Assembly (NCBI RefSeq): GCF_002149015.1
Contig: NZ_NGFO01000006.1
Coordinates: forward strand, 163,150 to 227,149
Reading direction: 5' to 3'
Source: Gordonia lacunae
GTDB taxonomy: Bacteria > Actinomycetota > Actinomycetes > Mycobacteriales > Mycobacteriaceae
Length of the DNA stretch: 64,000 nucleotides
Part shown: positions 53,976 to 62,046 of the stretch, one piece after another
Layout of the letters: every line of letters starts with the position of its first letter
Numbering within the stretch: position 1 is the stretch's first letter
Program-made: the position numbers and the translations under genes
The notes under the pieces: generated by a model
Databases searched by the model: none
What the model was told of the DNA's origin: nothing
What the model saw: the letters and a program-made list of their open reading frames with translations, nothing else

Positions 53976-55673
53976 TCAGTCGGTGAAGGTGATCCGTACC
54001 GAGATCGGGTCACTCTGAAGCGCGCGGAACCCGGCGGAGGTCAGACCGGCGAACAGGGGGCGGGTCGCGAAGGAACGCACCCGTGCGGCCACGTCGTCGT
54101 CGGGGACGAACTGCGCAGTCCCCGTGCGCCACTGACGGCCCTGGCGGATGCGCACCGTCGGATTCGCCGTGATGTTGATCCCCCATCCCGAGCGCTTGCC
54201 ATGCTGGCTGATGACCCACGCGCCGTCGGCGTCGAAGGCGGCCGACACCGGAACCGTGCGAGCCAGACCGGATCTGCGGCCGACGGTCTCCAGATCCGTT
54301 GCCAGGTGGGTGCCGATCCCGAGTCGATTGAGCGCGGCCACAGCCGGATTGGCGAGGTGTCGTCCGACCCATCGCTCGAACCGGAACTTCCGGGCCGCCT
54401 TCGCGTCGGCCGATGTCACGTTCCGGGTGCTCCGCAACGCGCCGATCCCGTTGCGCCGTACCGTCGTCACCGCGGTCCGCCACAGCGCACGGGTGGGGTC
54501 CGGGTCTCCGCCGCCGGCCATCCGGTGCAGTTGGTCGGTGTGCCACTGGAGATCGAGTGCCCCCTCCAGAGACCGCGCCGTCGCGGCGCTGGACAACCGG
54601 GCCGGAAGCGGCAACCGCTGCTGTTGTGATGTCAGACGATCGACGTCACCGGTCATCACGTCCCTTGCCGCCGTCGGCGCGGTCACCGTGGGCCGGCCGA
54701 TCCCGACGATGTCGCAGGCGCCCTCGGCGATCGCCGCCGCCATGGCCGTGTGCGTGCGGAAACCGCCGGTGACGGCCAGCGGGATCCCGGCGGCGAGTTC
54801 GCGGACGGTGACGGCGTACTCGAGGAAGTACGCCTCCCGCTCGCGTGTGCTCGCCGACTGGACAGGTCGCCCCATCATCGCGGGGGACTCGTAGCTCCCG
54901 CCGCTGATCTCGATGAGATCGAGCGCCTCCGCCGCGAGCAACGCGATCACGGTGCGCGACTCCTCCTCCGAGAATCCACCGCGCTGGAAGTCCGCGGAGT
55001 TCAGTTTGATGCCGACACCGAAACCCGGCCGGACGGCAGCGCGCACCGCTCGGACCACCTCGAGGGCGAAGCGGGCCCGGTTCTCGATGGGGCCACCCCA
55101 CCGATCCTCGCGCCGGTTGGCCAGCGGCGAGAGGAACTGCGACAGCAGGTATCCGTGGGCACCGTGGATCTGCACACCGTCGAAACCCGCGGCCTCGGCC
55201 ACCACGGCGGTGGTGGCGAACCGCGCGATGATGTCCTCGATCTCGGCCTCGGCGAGCGCACGAGGCGTCGGCACCCCGGGGATGGCCAACCGGACCGCCG
55301 ACGGGGCCACCACACGCCCCTCGGTCGTCAGCGGATTGGCCTGCCGCCCCGGATGATTGATCTGCATCCAGATGGGCGATCCACCGTCCTGGGTGGTCTT
55401 CGCCCAGCGCGTGAGCGCGTCGAGGTGACGGTCGTCTTCGACCACGACGTTCCCGGGTTCCCCGAGATACCGGCGGTCGACCATCACGTTGCCGGTGATG
55501 ACGAGACCGTAAAAGCCTGCGGCCCAACGGGAGTAGAGACGCTCCAGACGAGCGTCCGGGCCGGCGTCCGCGTCGCCCAGGCCCTCGCTCAGAGCCGCTT
55601 TCATGATCCGGTTCGGCAGAACCTGACCCGACGGAAGCGTCAAGGGTGCGGACAGTGTCACCGTGTCGGTCAT
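53976..55673 (-). CDS. Old Yellow Enzyme fused to a Ddn-type F420 nitroreductase domain
   Basis: A 565-residue two-domain protein. Residues 1-345 are an FMN-binding NADH:flavin oxidoreductase of the Old Yellow Enzyme type (NHPGRQ, IHGAHGYLLSQFLSP, NRREDRWGG). Residues 445-545 look like the deazaflavin (F420)-dependent nitroreductase Ddn fold (VGRRSGLARTVPVSAAF, GWGINITANPTVRI). The two chemistries are normally separate proteins, so it may pass hydride or reduce an unsaturated substrate in two steps. ATG 55673; the fusion has no stop or frameshift. It diverges from its TetR regulator with two palindromes between. Confidence 0.88.
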   Translation of the reverse strand: MTDTVTLSAPLTLPSGQVLPNRIMKAALSEGLGDADAGPDARLERLYSRWAAGFYGLVITGNVMVDRRYLGEPGNVVVEDDRHLDALTRWAKTTQDGGSPIWMQINHPGRQANPLTTEGRVVAPSAVRLAIPGVPTPRALAEAEIEDIIARFATTAVVAEAAGFDGVQIHGAHGYLLSQFLSPLANRREDRWGGPIENRARFALEVVRAVRAAVRPGFGVGIKLNSADFQRGGFSEEESRTVIALLAAEALDLIEISGGSYESPAMMGRPVQSASTREREAYFLEYAVTVRELAAGIPLAVTGGFRTHTAMAAAIAEGACDIVGIGRPTVTAPTAARDVMTGDVDRLTSQQQRLPLPARLSSAATARSLEGALDLQWHTDQLHRMAGGGDPDPTRALWRTAVTTVRRNGIGALRSTRNVTSADAKAARKFRFERWVGRHLANPAVAALNRLGIGTHLATDLETVGRRSGLARTVPVSAAFDADGAWVISQHGKRSGWGINITANPTVRIRQGRQWRTGTAQFVPDDDVAARVRSFATRPLFAGLTSAGFRALQSDPISVRITFTD

Positions 55674-55724
55674 GTTTCGTCTCCTACGACTGATTGCGCG
55701 TCCCCCGCGTGACGGACCGCGATG

Positions 55725-55772
55725 TATACCGATTGGTCTACCGCCCTGCACCCTAGTAGACCGCTTGGTATA
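55725..55772. promoter_or_regulatory. Two TetR operators between the OYE/Ddn and tetR genes
   Basis: Sites TATACC-GATT-GGTCTA (55725-55740) and TAGACC-GCTT-GGTATA (55757-55772) are mirror-related and each is itself an imperfect palindrome. Their centres are 32 bp apart, three helical turns, so two dimers may face the same side. They probably control both divergent genes. Confidence 0.7.
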
Positions 55773-55823
55773 CTGCAAGCGTCGGTGGCCAGAGACGCCC
55801 CGGCACGACGAGGAGTGGCACCG

Positions 55824-56399
55824 ATGGCAGCGCGCGACCAATTGATCGAGGCGACCGCAGATCTCATGCGACGGCACGGCGTCGCGGGCACCGCCATCTC
55901 AGACATCCTCGAGAGCAGTGGTGTCGCCCGGCGATCCATCTACCTCAACTTCCCGGGCGGCAAGGCGGAATTGGTGGCGGCGACGACGCGCAGTGTGGGC
56001 GACACGATCACCGCACTTCTCACCGACATCGTCGCCGAGCCCGATCCGATCATGGCGTTCGCCGAGATGTGGTCGGCAGCGTTGTCTGCGACCGACTTCG
56101 AGGGCGGGTGCCCCGTGGTGGCCGCCGCACTGGGCCGCCTCTCGGCACCGGAGGCGGCGGCCGCGGCCACCGAGGTCTTCGACGAATGGCGAGGTCTGAT
56201 CGAGCGCCGGTTACTGGATGACGGCGTCGCGCCCGACGTGACCGCTTCGCTGGCCGCCACCATCGTCGCGGCGATCGAGGGTGCGGTGGTCCTCGCCGAG
56301 GCCGCACAGACCACCACGCCGCTGATCCAGGTGGCGACTCATCTCAACGAGCTCGTCGCCCTCCACCGACCGGAATCGGACGACACCTGGAGCGAGTGA
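55824..56399 (+). CDS. TetR-family regulator of the OYE/Ddn gene
   Basis: A 191-residue regulator with helix-turn-helix DLMRRHGVAGTAISDILESSGVARRSIYLNFPGG (about 12-47). The Gly/Gly and LNFPGGKAELV are typical of the AcrR-like quinone/electrophile-responsive group. AGGAG precedes ATG 55824. It should bind the two palindromes upstream and respond to a substrate of the flavoenzyme. The repeat tract starts right after its stop. Confidence 0.88.
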   Translation: MAARDQLIEATADLMRRHGVAGTAISDILESSGVARRSIYLNFPGGKAELVAATTRSVGDTITALLTDIVAEPDPIMAFAEMWSAALSATDFEGGCPVVAAALGRLSAPEAAAAATEVFDEWRGLIERRLLDDGVAPDVTASLAATIVAAIEGAVVLAEAAQTTTPLIQVATHLNELVALHRPESDDTWSE

Positions 56400-56405
56400 G
56401 GCGAT

Positions 56406-56640
56406 CTCCTGCTCCCTGAGGTGCGAGCGAAACGCCCTCCCGCTCCCTGAGGCGCGAGCACAACGACCTCCTGCTCCCTGAGGTGCGAGCGAAGCGACCT
56501 ACCGCTCCCTGAGGTGCGAGCGAAACGACCTACCGCTCCCTGAGGTGCGAGCGAAGCGAGCCACGAAGGGTCTCGCAGAGTGTCTCACCAGGCCCTTCGA
56601 GGCTCGTCGCTATCGCTCCTCGCACCTCAGGGAGCAGGAC
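56406..56640. repeat. 31-bp tandem repeats with an inverted terminal copy
   Basis: Five copies of GCTCCCTGAGGTGCGAGCGA start at 56411, 56442, 56473, 56504 and 56535, exactly 31 bp apart; three copies have small changes. An inverted copy (CTCAGGGAGC at 56626-56635) closes the tract and pairs with the last direct copy around an imperfect stem that includes a GAAGGG / CCCTTC pairing (56565-56598). No CDS is visible. It separates the convergent tetR and MBL genes and may act as a terminator or be a dispersed genomic repeat. Confidence 0.8.
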
Positions 56641-56694
56641 GGGCGAGTGCGTCTGTGGTTCGTTCGGATCAGGGAGCAAGAGCCTCGGACACAC

Positions 56695-57354
56695 TCACAC
56701 CTGCGTGGCGTGCTCCTTCTCCAGCACCGTGAACTCGGTCGCGTCGTCCTTCATGTCGGCCAGCCGCCCGTAGTGGATCCCACTACCGGCGTCGGACAGG
56801 ATCGCCTGGTGGATGGGCACCGCGACCCGGGGTGCCATCGCCCGCAGATAGTCGACCGACTCGCTGAGCTTCATCCACGGCGCGGCCGACGGCAGCGCGA
56901 GGACGTCGACATGCTCGAACGGGATGTAGAACGAATCACCGGGGTGCATGAACTGCCCCGGCTGCTCGGCGGTTCCCAGAACATAGGCGACGTTGTCGAT
57001 GACCGGGATCTCGGGGTGGATGACCGCATGCCGGCCGCCGGTGAAACGCGCGGTGAGCGAACCGATCTCGATCTGGTCGCCGCTGCGAGCGGCCGTCCAC
57101 TCACCGGCCACGGCGTCGCCGTTGAGCTGGTTCGTCGTCTGCGGGTCGGCATACAGGATCGCGTCGGGGTTGGCCGCGACGAGGTCGGGCAACTTCGTGA
57201 CGTCGCAGTGGTCAGGATGCTGGTGGGTGATCAGGATGGCGTCGAGACCGCTGATGCCGTCGAACCCGTGCGAGAAATTCCCCGGATCGAAGAGCACCTT
57301 GGTCCCGTCGATCTCGACGAGCAGACAGGAATGGCCGAAGTGGGTGATCTGCAT
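56695..57354 (-). CDS. MBL-fold metallohydrolase
   Basis: A 219-residue metallo-beta-lactamase-fold protein of the UlaG/L-ascorbate-lactonase-like type. The metal motif is THQHPDHCD; the first strand GHSCLLVEIDGTKVLFDPGN fits the family. The later His are in HPGD and PIHQA. Substrate unknown. ATG 57354 is chosen over GTG 57369. The stop lies 55 bp from the repeat tract. Next on the same strand upstream is the DUF2752 gene, 34 bp away. Confidence 0.87.
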   Translation of the reverse strand: MQITHFGHSCLLVEIDGTKVLFDPGNFSHGFDGISGLDAILITHQHPDHCDVTKLPDLVAANPDAILYADPQTTNQLNGDAVAGEWTAARSGDQIEIGSLTARFTGGRHAVIHPEIPVIDNVAYVLGTAEQPGQFMHPGDSFYIPFEHVDVLALPSAAPWMKLSESVDYLRAMAPRVAVPIHQAILSDAGSGIHYGRLADMKDDATEFTVLEKEHATQV

Positions 57355-57387
57355 GAGTCCACTGTGCACCTTCGCCGAGCGGCATGC

Positions 57388-57846
57388 TCACACGACGACC
57401 GGGAAGAATCCCCACCCGAAGGCCGCGTCGAGAATGCGCACGCCACCGTAGGTGAGCCAGACCCCCAGCAGGACGGCCCCGACAGGTCCGAGCACGAGGT
57501 CGCGCCACCCGGACAGCGGCGCCCCACGACGGCGCACCAGGGTGAGGGTCGCAGCCACCACGGTCACGGCGGTCAGCATCAGGAACACCGGCCCGAACAC
57601 GTTGAACGTGAACGCCGACCCGACGTCGCCGTGCATCAGCGCCACCCAGCTGCGAGTGAGTCCACAACCGGGACACGGCAGACCGGTCATCACCGCGAAC
57701 GGGCAGAGCTGCGGTCCGGCGTCGACACCGCCCGGGGTGAACACACAGGCGGCACCGAGCGCGGCGGCACCGGCCACCGCGACGGTCGTCGCGCCCACCA
57801 CCTGATTGGCCGATAAGCCCTGCTCGCGGCGGTGATCGACGGTCAT
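57388..57846 (-). CDS. DUF2752 membrane protein
   Basis: A 152-residue membrane protein with three to four helices. The DUF2752 signature CPGCGLTRS (with FAVMTGLPCPGCGLTRSWVAL) is complete; it is a small redox-like or metal-binding pair of Cys between helices. Function unknown. It ends 34 bp before the MBL gene on the same strand and diverges from the fadE pair. Confidence 0.85.
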   Translation of the reverse strand: MTVDHRREQGLSANQVVGATTVAVAGAAALGAACVFTPGGVDAGPQLCPFAVMTGLPCPGCGLTRSWVALMHGDVGSAFTFNVFGPVFLMLTAVTVVAATLTLVRRRGAPLSGWRDLVLGPVGAVLLGVWLTYGGVRILDAAFGWGFFPVVV

Positions 57847-57903
57847 GCGGCCAGCCTAGCGGGTACGTCGGCAGGCGGTGTCGGACAAGTGCGTGACAAA
57901 CTT

Positions 57904-57944
57904 CTTACTCCGAAGTAAGGTTGGGACTTACTACCGAGTAAGAT
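57904..57944 (+). promoter_or_regulatory. Twin operators upstream of the acyl-CoA dehydrogenase pair
   Basis: Inverted repeats CTTACT-CCGA-AGTAAG (57904-57919) and CTTACT-ACCG-AGTAAG (57927-57942) have identical half-sites, 23 bp apart. TAAGAT (57939-57944) fits a -10 box overlapping the second site. They are a clear two-site operator for a TetR-like fatty-acid regulator; the regulator is not in the window. Confidence 0.7.
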
Positions 57945-58029
57945 CGGTCGCATCGACCCTGTCCACCCACTCCGGTGGATCCACGCAGAGACCCCGACCG
58001 GGGCGACTGGAAAGAAACGGCTGGTGATC

Positions 58030-59400
58030 ATGACAACTCACACCGAACCGCGCGACACCTCCGCAGTCGGCCGCAACCCGCACCCCCGCAGCTTCATCGG
58101 AACCGCGATGCGCGTCCTGACGACGGTGACGGGCTCGGAGTTCGCCGAGAAGTACAACATCCGCGAACCGATCAACCGCATCGCCTACCAGGGCACCAAG
58201 ACCGGATTCCAGACCCTGGGCGCGGCGAACCGAGCCTTCAAGGCGGCCCAGGGCGGCGGGTCCAGCCAGGCCAAGCGCCTCACCAGCGCGCCGAAGGACT
58301 ACTTCAACCTCACGCCCGACGACGAGCAGCAGATGATCGCGGAGACGGTGAAGGAATTCGCCACCGAACTCCTGCGCCCGGCGGCTCACGACGCCGACGC
58401 CGCGGCAGCCGCGCCCGAGGAACTCGTCGCGCGCTCGGCCGAACTCGGCATCACGATGATCAACGTCCCCGAGGAGTTCGACGGCGCCGCATCCGAGCGC
58501 GGCGTCGTGACCAACGCGCTGGTCGCCGAGGCCATGGCCTACGGCGACATGGGACTCGCCCTTCCGCTGCTCGCGCCGAGCGGGGTGGCCACCACGCTCA
58601 CCAACTTCGGCACCGACGAGCAGCAGCGCACCTACCTGCCCGACTTCGCCGGTGAGAACGTGCCCCAGGCGGCCGTCGTCATCGCCGAGCCGCGCCCCCT
58701 GTTCGACGCCTTCGCCCTGAACACCAAGGCAACCCGCGTACCCAGCGGGTTCCGCCTCAACGGAGTCAAGTCGTTCGTACCGGCCGCCGGCTCCTCGGAA
58801 CTGTTCATCGTCGGCGCCCAGCTCGACGGCAAGCCGACCCTGTTCGTCGTCGAGTCCGACAGCAAGGGCCTGATCGTCGAAGCCGATCCGGGCATGGGCG
58901 TGCGCGCCGCCGGTATGGGCCGTCTGCTGCTGCAGGACGTCGCCGTCCCGGCCAGCGCGATCATCGGCGGCGAGGCCGACGCCGCGGCTTCGGCGTACCG
59001 CGATGTCGTGCGACTGTCGCGCCTCGGCTGGTCCGCGCTGGCCGCGGGCACCGCACGCGCCGTCCTCGACTACGTCATCCCCTACGTGAACGAGCGCGAA
59101 GCCTTCGGCGAGCCGATCTCCAACCGTCAGGCGGTGGCCTTCATGGTCGCCACGATGGCGACCGAGGTCGACTCGATCCGCCTCGTCACGCTGCGTGGCG
59201 CAGCTCGCGCCGAGCAGGGCCTGTCCTTCGCCCGCGAAGCCGCACTGGCCCGCAAGCTGACCATCGACAAGGGCCTGCAGATCGGTCTCGACGGCGTCCA
59301 GCTGCTCGGCGGCCACGGGTTCACCAAGGAGCACCCCGTCGAGCGCTGGTACCGCGACCTCCGCGGCGCCGGCATCGGCGAAGGCATCGTCGTCCTCTGA
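58030..59400 (+). CDS. fadE24: Acyl-CoA dehydrogenase (FadE24-like)
   Basis: A 456-residue FAD enzyme of the acyl-CoA dehydrogenase family. A first part of about 80 residues (RVLTTVTGSEFAEKYNIREPINRI) precedes the usual fold; IAEPRPLFD and GHGFTKEHPVERWYRDLRG are the FAD and catalytic-tail regions. It is probably catalytic or structural partner of the next gene as an alpha/beta pair. By length and order it resembles M. tuberculosis fadE24 (Rv3139). ATG 58030. Confidence 0.88.
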   Translation: MTTHTEPRDTSAVGRNPHPRSFIGTAMRVLTTVTGSEFAEKYNIREPINRIAYQGTKTGFQTLGAANRAFKAAQGGGSSQAKRLTSAPKDYFNLTPDDEQQMIAETVKEFATELLRPAAHDADAAAAAPEELVARSAELGITMINVPEEFDGAASERGVVTNALVAEAMAYGDMGLALPLLAPSGVATTLTNFGTDEQQRTYLPDFAGENVPQAAVVIAEPRPLFDAFALNTKATRVPSGFRLNGVKSFVPAAGSSELFIVGAQLDGKPTLFVVESDSKGLIVEADPGMGVRAAGMGRLLLQDVAVPASAIIGGEADAAASAYRDVVRLSRLGWSALAAGTARAVLDYVIPYVNEREAFGEPISNRQAVAFMVATMATEVDSIRLVTLRGAARAEQGLSFAREAALARKLTIDKGLQIGLDGVQLLGGHGFTKEHPVERWYRDLRGAGIGEGIVVL

Positions 59401-59431
59401 CCGCGTTCGGACCGTAGCGAAAGAACTTCTC

Positions 59432-60655
59432 ATGAGCATCAATCTCGAACTCCCGAAGAAGCTGCACGTCACCGTCGACCAGGCGCATCAGGCGGCGGCG
59501 GAGATCTTCCGGCCCATCTCCCGCAAGTACGACCTGCGCGAGCACGACTACCCGGTCGAACTCGACACCCTCGCGAGCCTGTACGACGGCCTGTCCGAGA
59601 CCGGCCAGGCCGGTGCGGGCGCCGACGGCGGTCGTAGCCAGGAGAAGAAGCAGAAGCCGAAGACCGACGGCGCCGTGGTGAACGGCGGCAACATGCAATC
59701 CGTCGTCAACGTCATCGAGACATCGTGGGGCGACGTCGGTCTCATGCTCAGCATCCCGTACCAGGGGCTCGGCAACTCGGCGATCGCCGCGGTCGCGACC
59801 GACGAGCAGCTCGAACGATTCGGCAAGGTGTGGGCCGCGATGGCCATCACCGAGCCCGGTTTCGGATCCGACTCGGCCGCCGTCTCGACCACTGCGACGC
59901 TCGACGGTGACGAGTACGTCATCAACGGTGAGAAGATCTATGTGACCGCGGGATCCCGCGCGACCCACATCGTGGTCTGGGCGACCGTCGACAAGAGCGC
60001 CGGCCGGGCTGCCATCAAGAGCTTCGTGGTTCCGCGAACCCATCCGGGCGTGACCGTCGAGCGTCTCGAGCACAAGCTCGGCATCAAGGTCTCCGACACC
60101 GCCGCGATCCGCTTCGAGAACTGCCGCATCCCCAAGGAGAACCTGCTCGGTTCACCCGAGGTCGACACCAAGAAGGGGTTCGGCGGGGTCATGCAGACCT
60201 TCGACAACACCCGTCCCCTGGTGGCGGGTATGGCCGTGGGTGTGACCCGGGCGGCTCTCGAGGAGCTGCGCCGGATCCTCGACGAGGCCGGCATCGAGGT
60301 CGATTACGACCGCCCGGCCGCCGACCAGCATGCCGCCGCGGCCGAGTTCCTGCGCATGGAAGCCGATTTCGAGGCCGCATACCTGCACACGATGCGGGCC
60401 GCGTGGATGGCGGACAACAAGAAGCCGAACTCCACCGAGGCGTCGATGTCAAAGGCCAAGGCCGGGCGCACCGCCACCGACGTCACCAACAAGGTCGTCG
60501 AACTCACCGGCACCCTCGGCTACTCGGAGCGGCTCCTCGTCGAGAAGTGGGCGCGTGACTCCAAGATCCTCGACATCTTCGAGGGGACCCAGCAGATCCA
60601 GAACCTGATCATCGCGCGACGTGTGCTGAACAAGAGCAGCGCCGAGCTCAAGTGA
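59432..60655 (+). CDS. fadE23: Acyl-CoA dehydrogenase (FadE23-like)
   Basis: A 407-residue acyl-CoA dehydrogenase. AITEPGFGSDSAAV is the flavin/substrate region; the tail KWARDSKILDIFEGTQQIQNLIIAR holds the family's IFEGTxQIQ motif. It begins 31 bp after its partner and resembles M. tuberculosis fadE23 (Rv3140). Together they likely form a heteromeric dehydrogenase for a branched or steroid-side-chain acyl-CoA, under the twin operators upstream. Confidence 0.9.
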   Translation: MSINLELPKKLHVTVDQAHQAAAEIFRPISRKYDLREHDYPVELDTLASLYDGLSETGQAGAGADGGRSQEKKQKPKTDGAVVNGGNMQSVVNVIETSWGDVGLMLSIPYQGLGNSAIAAVATDEQLERFGKVWAAMAITEPGFGSDSAAVSTTATLDGDEYVINGEKIYVTAGSRATHIVVWATVDKSAGRAAIKSFVVPRTHPGVTVERLEHKLGIKVSDTAAIRFENCRIPKENLLGSPEVDTKKGFGGVMQTFDNTRPLVAGMAVGVTRAALEELRRILDEAGIEVDYDRPAADQHAAAAEFLRMEADFEAAYLHTMRAAWMADNKKPNSTEASMSKAKAGRTATDVTNKVVELTGTLGYSERLLVEKWARDSKILDIFEGTQQIQNLIIARRVLNKSSAELK

Positions 60656-60673
60656 TCGCCTGACAGAACGTCT

Positions 60674-60709
60674 CTCGGCCCCGCGACGGAGTTCCGTTGC
60701 GGGGCCGAG
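60674..60709. terminator. Bidirectional terminator between fadE23 and crcB
   Basis: A 16-bp stem with one mismatch (CTCGGCCCCGC... and its complement, AGTT loop) lies between the convergent fadE23 and crcB genes, 18 bp after the first stop and 19 bp before the second. Confidence 0.8.
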
Positions 60710-60728
60710 TCGTTCCGTGGGACGACGA

Positions 60729-61097
60729 TCAGGCGAGCCAGACGACCCACATACCGGCTGCGCATGCGGTCACCGACGCGACGAGCGTTCCGACGGCGTA
60801 CGCCCCGGACCGCCACCGATCCCCCCGCTGCGCCAGCCGCACCGTCTCGAACGCGGCGGTGCTGAATGTCGTGTAGCCACCGCAGAAGCCGGTTCCGACA
60901 ACCGACTGCCACCCGTGTGGCACCCCGTGGAAGACGACGAGACCCGCGAGCACCCCCAGCAGCGCCGAGCCGCTGACGTTGATCGCGAACGTGCCCCACG
61001 GCGTGATCGTCGGCCATCGGCGTCTGACGGCTCCGTCGACGACGAACCGCGTGACCGCACCGAGCGCCCCCGCCACCATCACGGCCGGCGCGATCAT
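60729..61097 (-). CDS. crcB: CrcB/Fluc fluoride channel subunit
   Basis: A 122-residue fluoride exporter subunit with four helices. GTFAINVSGSALLGVLAGL and GFCGGYTTFSTAAFE carry the conserved Asn and Phe-box residues of Fluc channels. It starts at ATG 61097, overlapping the other crcB stop (ATGA), so the two are made together as a heterodimer. Last gene of the prpE operon. Confidence 0.93.
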   Translation of the reverse strand: MIAPAVMVAGALGAVTRFVVDGAVRRRWPTITPWGTFAINVSGSALLGVLAGLVVFHGVPHGWQSVVGTGFCGGYTTFSTAAFETVRLAQRGDRWRSGAYAVGTLVASVTACAAGMWVVWLA

Positions 61098-61546
61098 GCC
61101 CGCGCCGCCCGGGAGGCGAGCGCGATCCCACAGGCAGCCGCGGCGAGGCCGAGTACCACGCTGACCACCGCGTAGGCCAGCGCGGTCACCACCGCGGACG
61201 CCCGTGCCAGGTCGGTGATCTCCAGCGCGAAGGTGCTGTACGTGGTCAACGCCCCACAGATGCCGGTGCCGCCGAAGAGGCGTATGCGCTGGCGCCATCC
61301 CTCATCGTGGCCAAGTCGCGCAAGCATTTCCAGGAGCGCCCCCAGGAGAAACGCGCCGACGATGTTGACCCCGAACGTCGCCCACGGCCAGTGCCCGTGC
61401 TGGGCGGGGAACGTCTCCTCGGCCCAGTACCGCACGCCCGTGCCGACGAGTCCCCCGGCGAACACCCAGGCGAGCGCGTGCACCCGGAGGTGGAGCGGAC
61501 GTTCGTCTGGGTCGACGGGGAGTTCACGGTGCTCGTCTCGGTGCAC
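61094..61546 (-). CDS. crcB: CrcB/Fluc fluoride channel subunit
   Basis: A 150-residue fluoride channel partner with an N-terminal hydrophilic extension (HRDEHRELPVDPDERP) and four helices. GVNIVGAFLLGALLEML and GICGALTTYSTFALE match the family. The pair arrangement is typical of heterodimeric Fluc. It starts 14 bp after the DUF6790-like gene. GTG 61546 is the start. Confidence 0.92.
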   Translation of the reverse strand: MHRDEHRELPVDPDERPLHLRVHALAWVFAGGLVGTGVRYWAEETFPAQHGHWPWATFGVNIVGAFLLGALLEMLARLGHDEGWRQRIRLFGGTGICGALTTYSTFALEITDLARASAVVTALAYAVVSVVLGLAAAACGIALASRAARA

Positions 61547-61560
61547 GGGCCAAGTCTCCG

Positions 61561-62043
61561 CTACGTGACGATCACATACAACACGATCAGATAGATCGGA
61601 ACGAGCACGTCGAAGAAGAAGATGGGGCCGGCGTTGCCCGCCGCGAAGTTCCGGTGGGTCACCATCTCCCGCACATGTCCGACGGCGGCACCCAGGTAGA
61701 ACACCGCGAACGCGATGATGGTGGCCAGGGTGAACTCGTCACCGAAACCCGATGCGATCACGCCCAGCACACCCGTCGCGAGACTGGCGAGACCGACCTC
61801 CCACTGCCACGGGGTCTTCGGTGGCCAGCCGATCGACTCGGCGATGGGCGCACCGAAGAACATGTGACCGCACCCGGTCATCCAGCCCTGGACGCCGATC
61901 ATCCACAGCACGGAGTTCTCGAGCAGATCCCGGCCCAGATCGCCGCCGGGAGTGAACGCGTCGACGAGAGTGGCGATGATCGTGCCGACGACCCCGACGA
62001 ACGGTACGAGCCGGATCGCGTTGCGCACCGCGGCGTCGAGCAC
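61561..62043 (-). CDS. DUF6790-like four-helix membrane protein
   Basis: A 160-residue membrane protein with about four helices (VVGTIIATLVDAF, ...). GVQGWMTGCGHMFFGAPIAESIGW has a conserved-looking Cys/His pair. It matches my memory of the DUF6790 family of small membrane proteins. It follows prpE by three bases and precedes crcB, so it belongs to the same operon. Function unknown. Confidence 0.8.
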   Translation of the reverse strand: MLDAAVRNAIRLVPFVGVVGTIIATLVDAFTPGGDLGRDLLENSVLWMIGVQGWMTGCGHMFFGAPIAESIGWPPKTPWQWEVGLASLATGVLGVIASGFGDEFTLATIIAFAVFYLGAAVGHVREMVTHRNFAAGNAGPIFFFDVLVPIYLIVLYVIVT

Positions 62044-62046
62044 TGC

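Noticed and set aside
56406-56640. Possible CRISPR array
   Set aside because: Units are contiguous at 31 bp with no variable spacers, and no cas genes are nearby.
56545-57816. A 423-codon plus-strand open frame
   Set aside because: It is antisense to the MBL-fold and DUF2752 genes and begins inside the repeat tract.
57931-59472. A 513-codon minus-strand open frame opposite the fadE24-like gene
   Set aside because: The plus strand encodes a recognisable acyl-CoA dehydrogenase; the antisense frame is a shadow.
61547-61600. Fluoride riboswitch before crcB
   Set aside because: Only 14 bp separate the upstream gene from crcB, leaving no room; the leader of prpE at the edge shows no such motif either.
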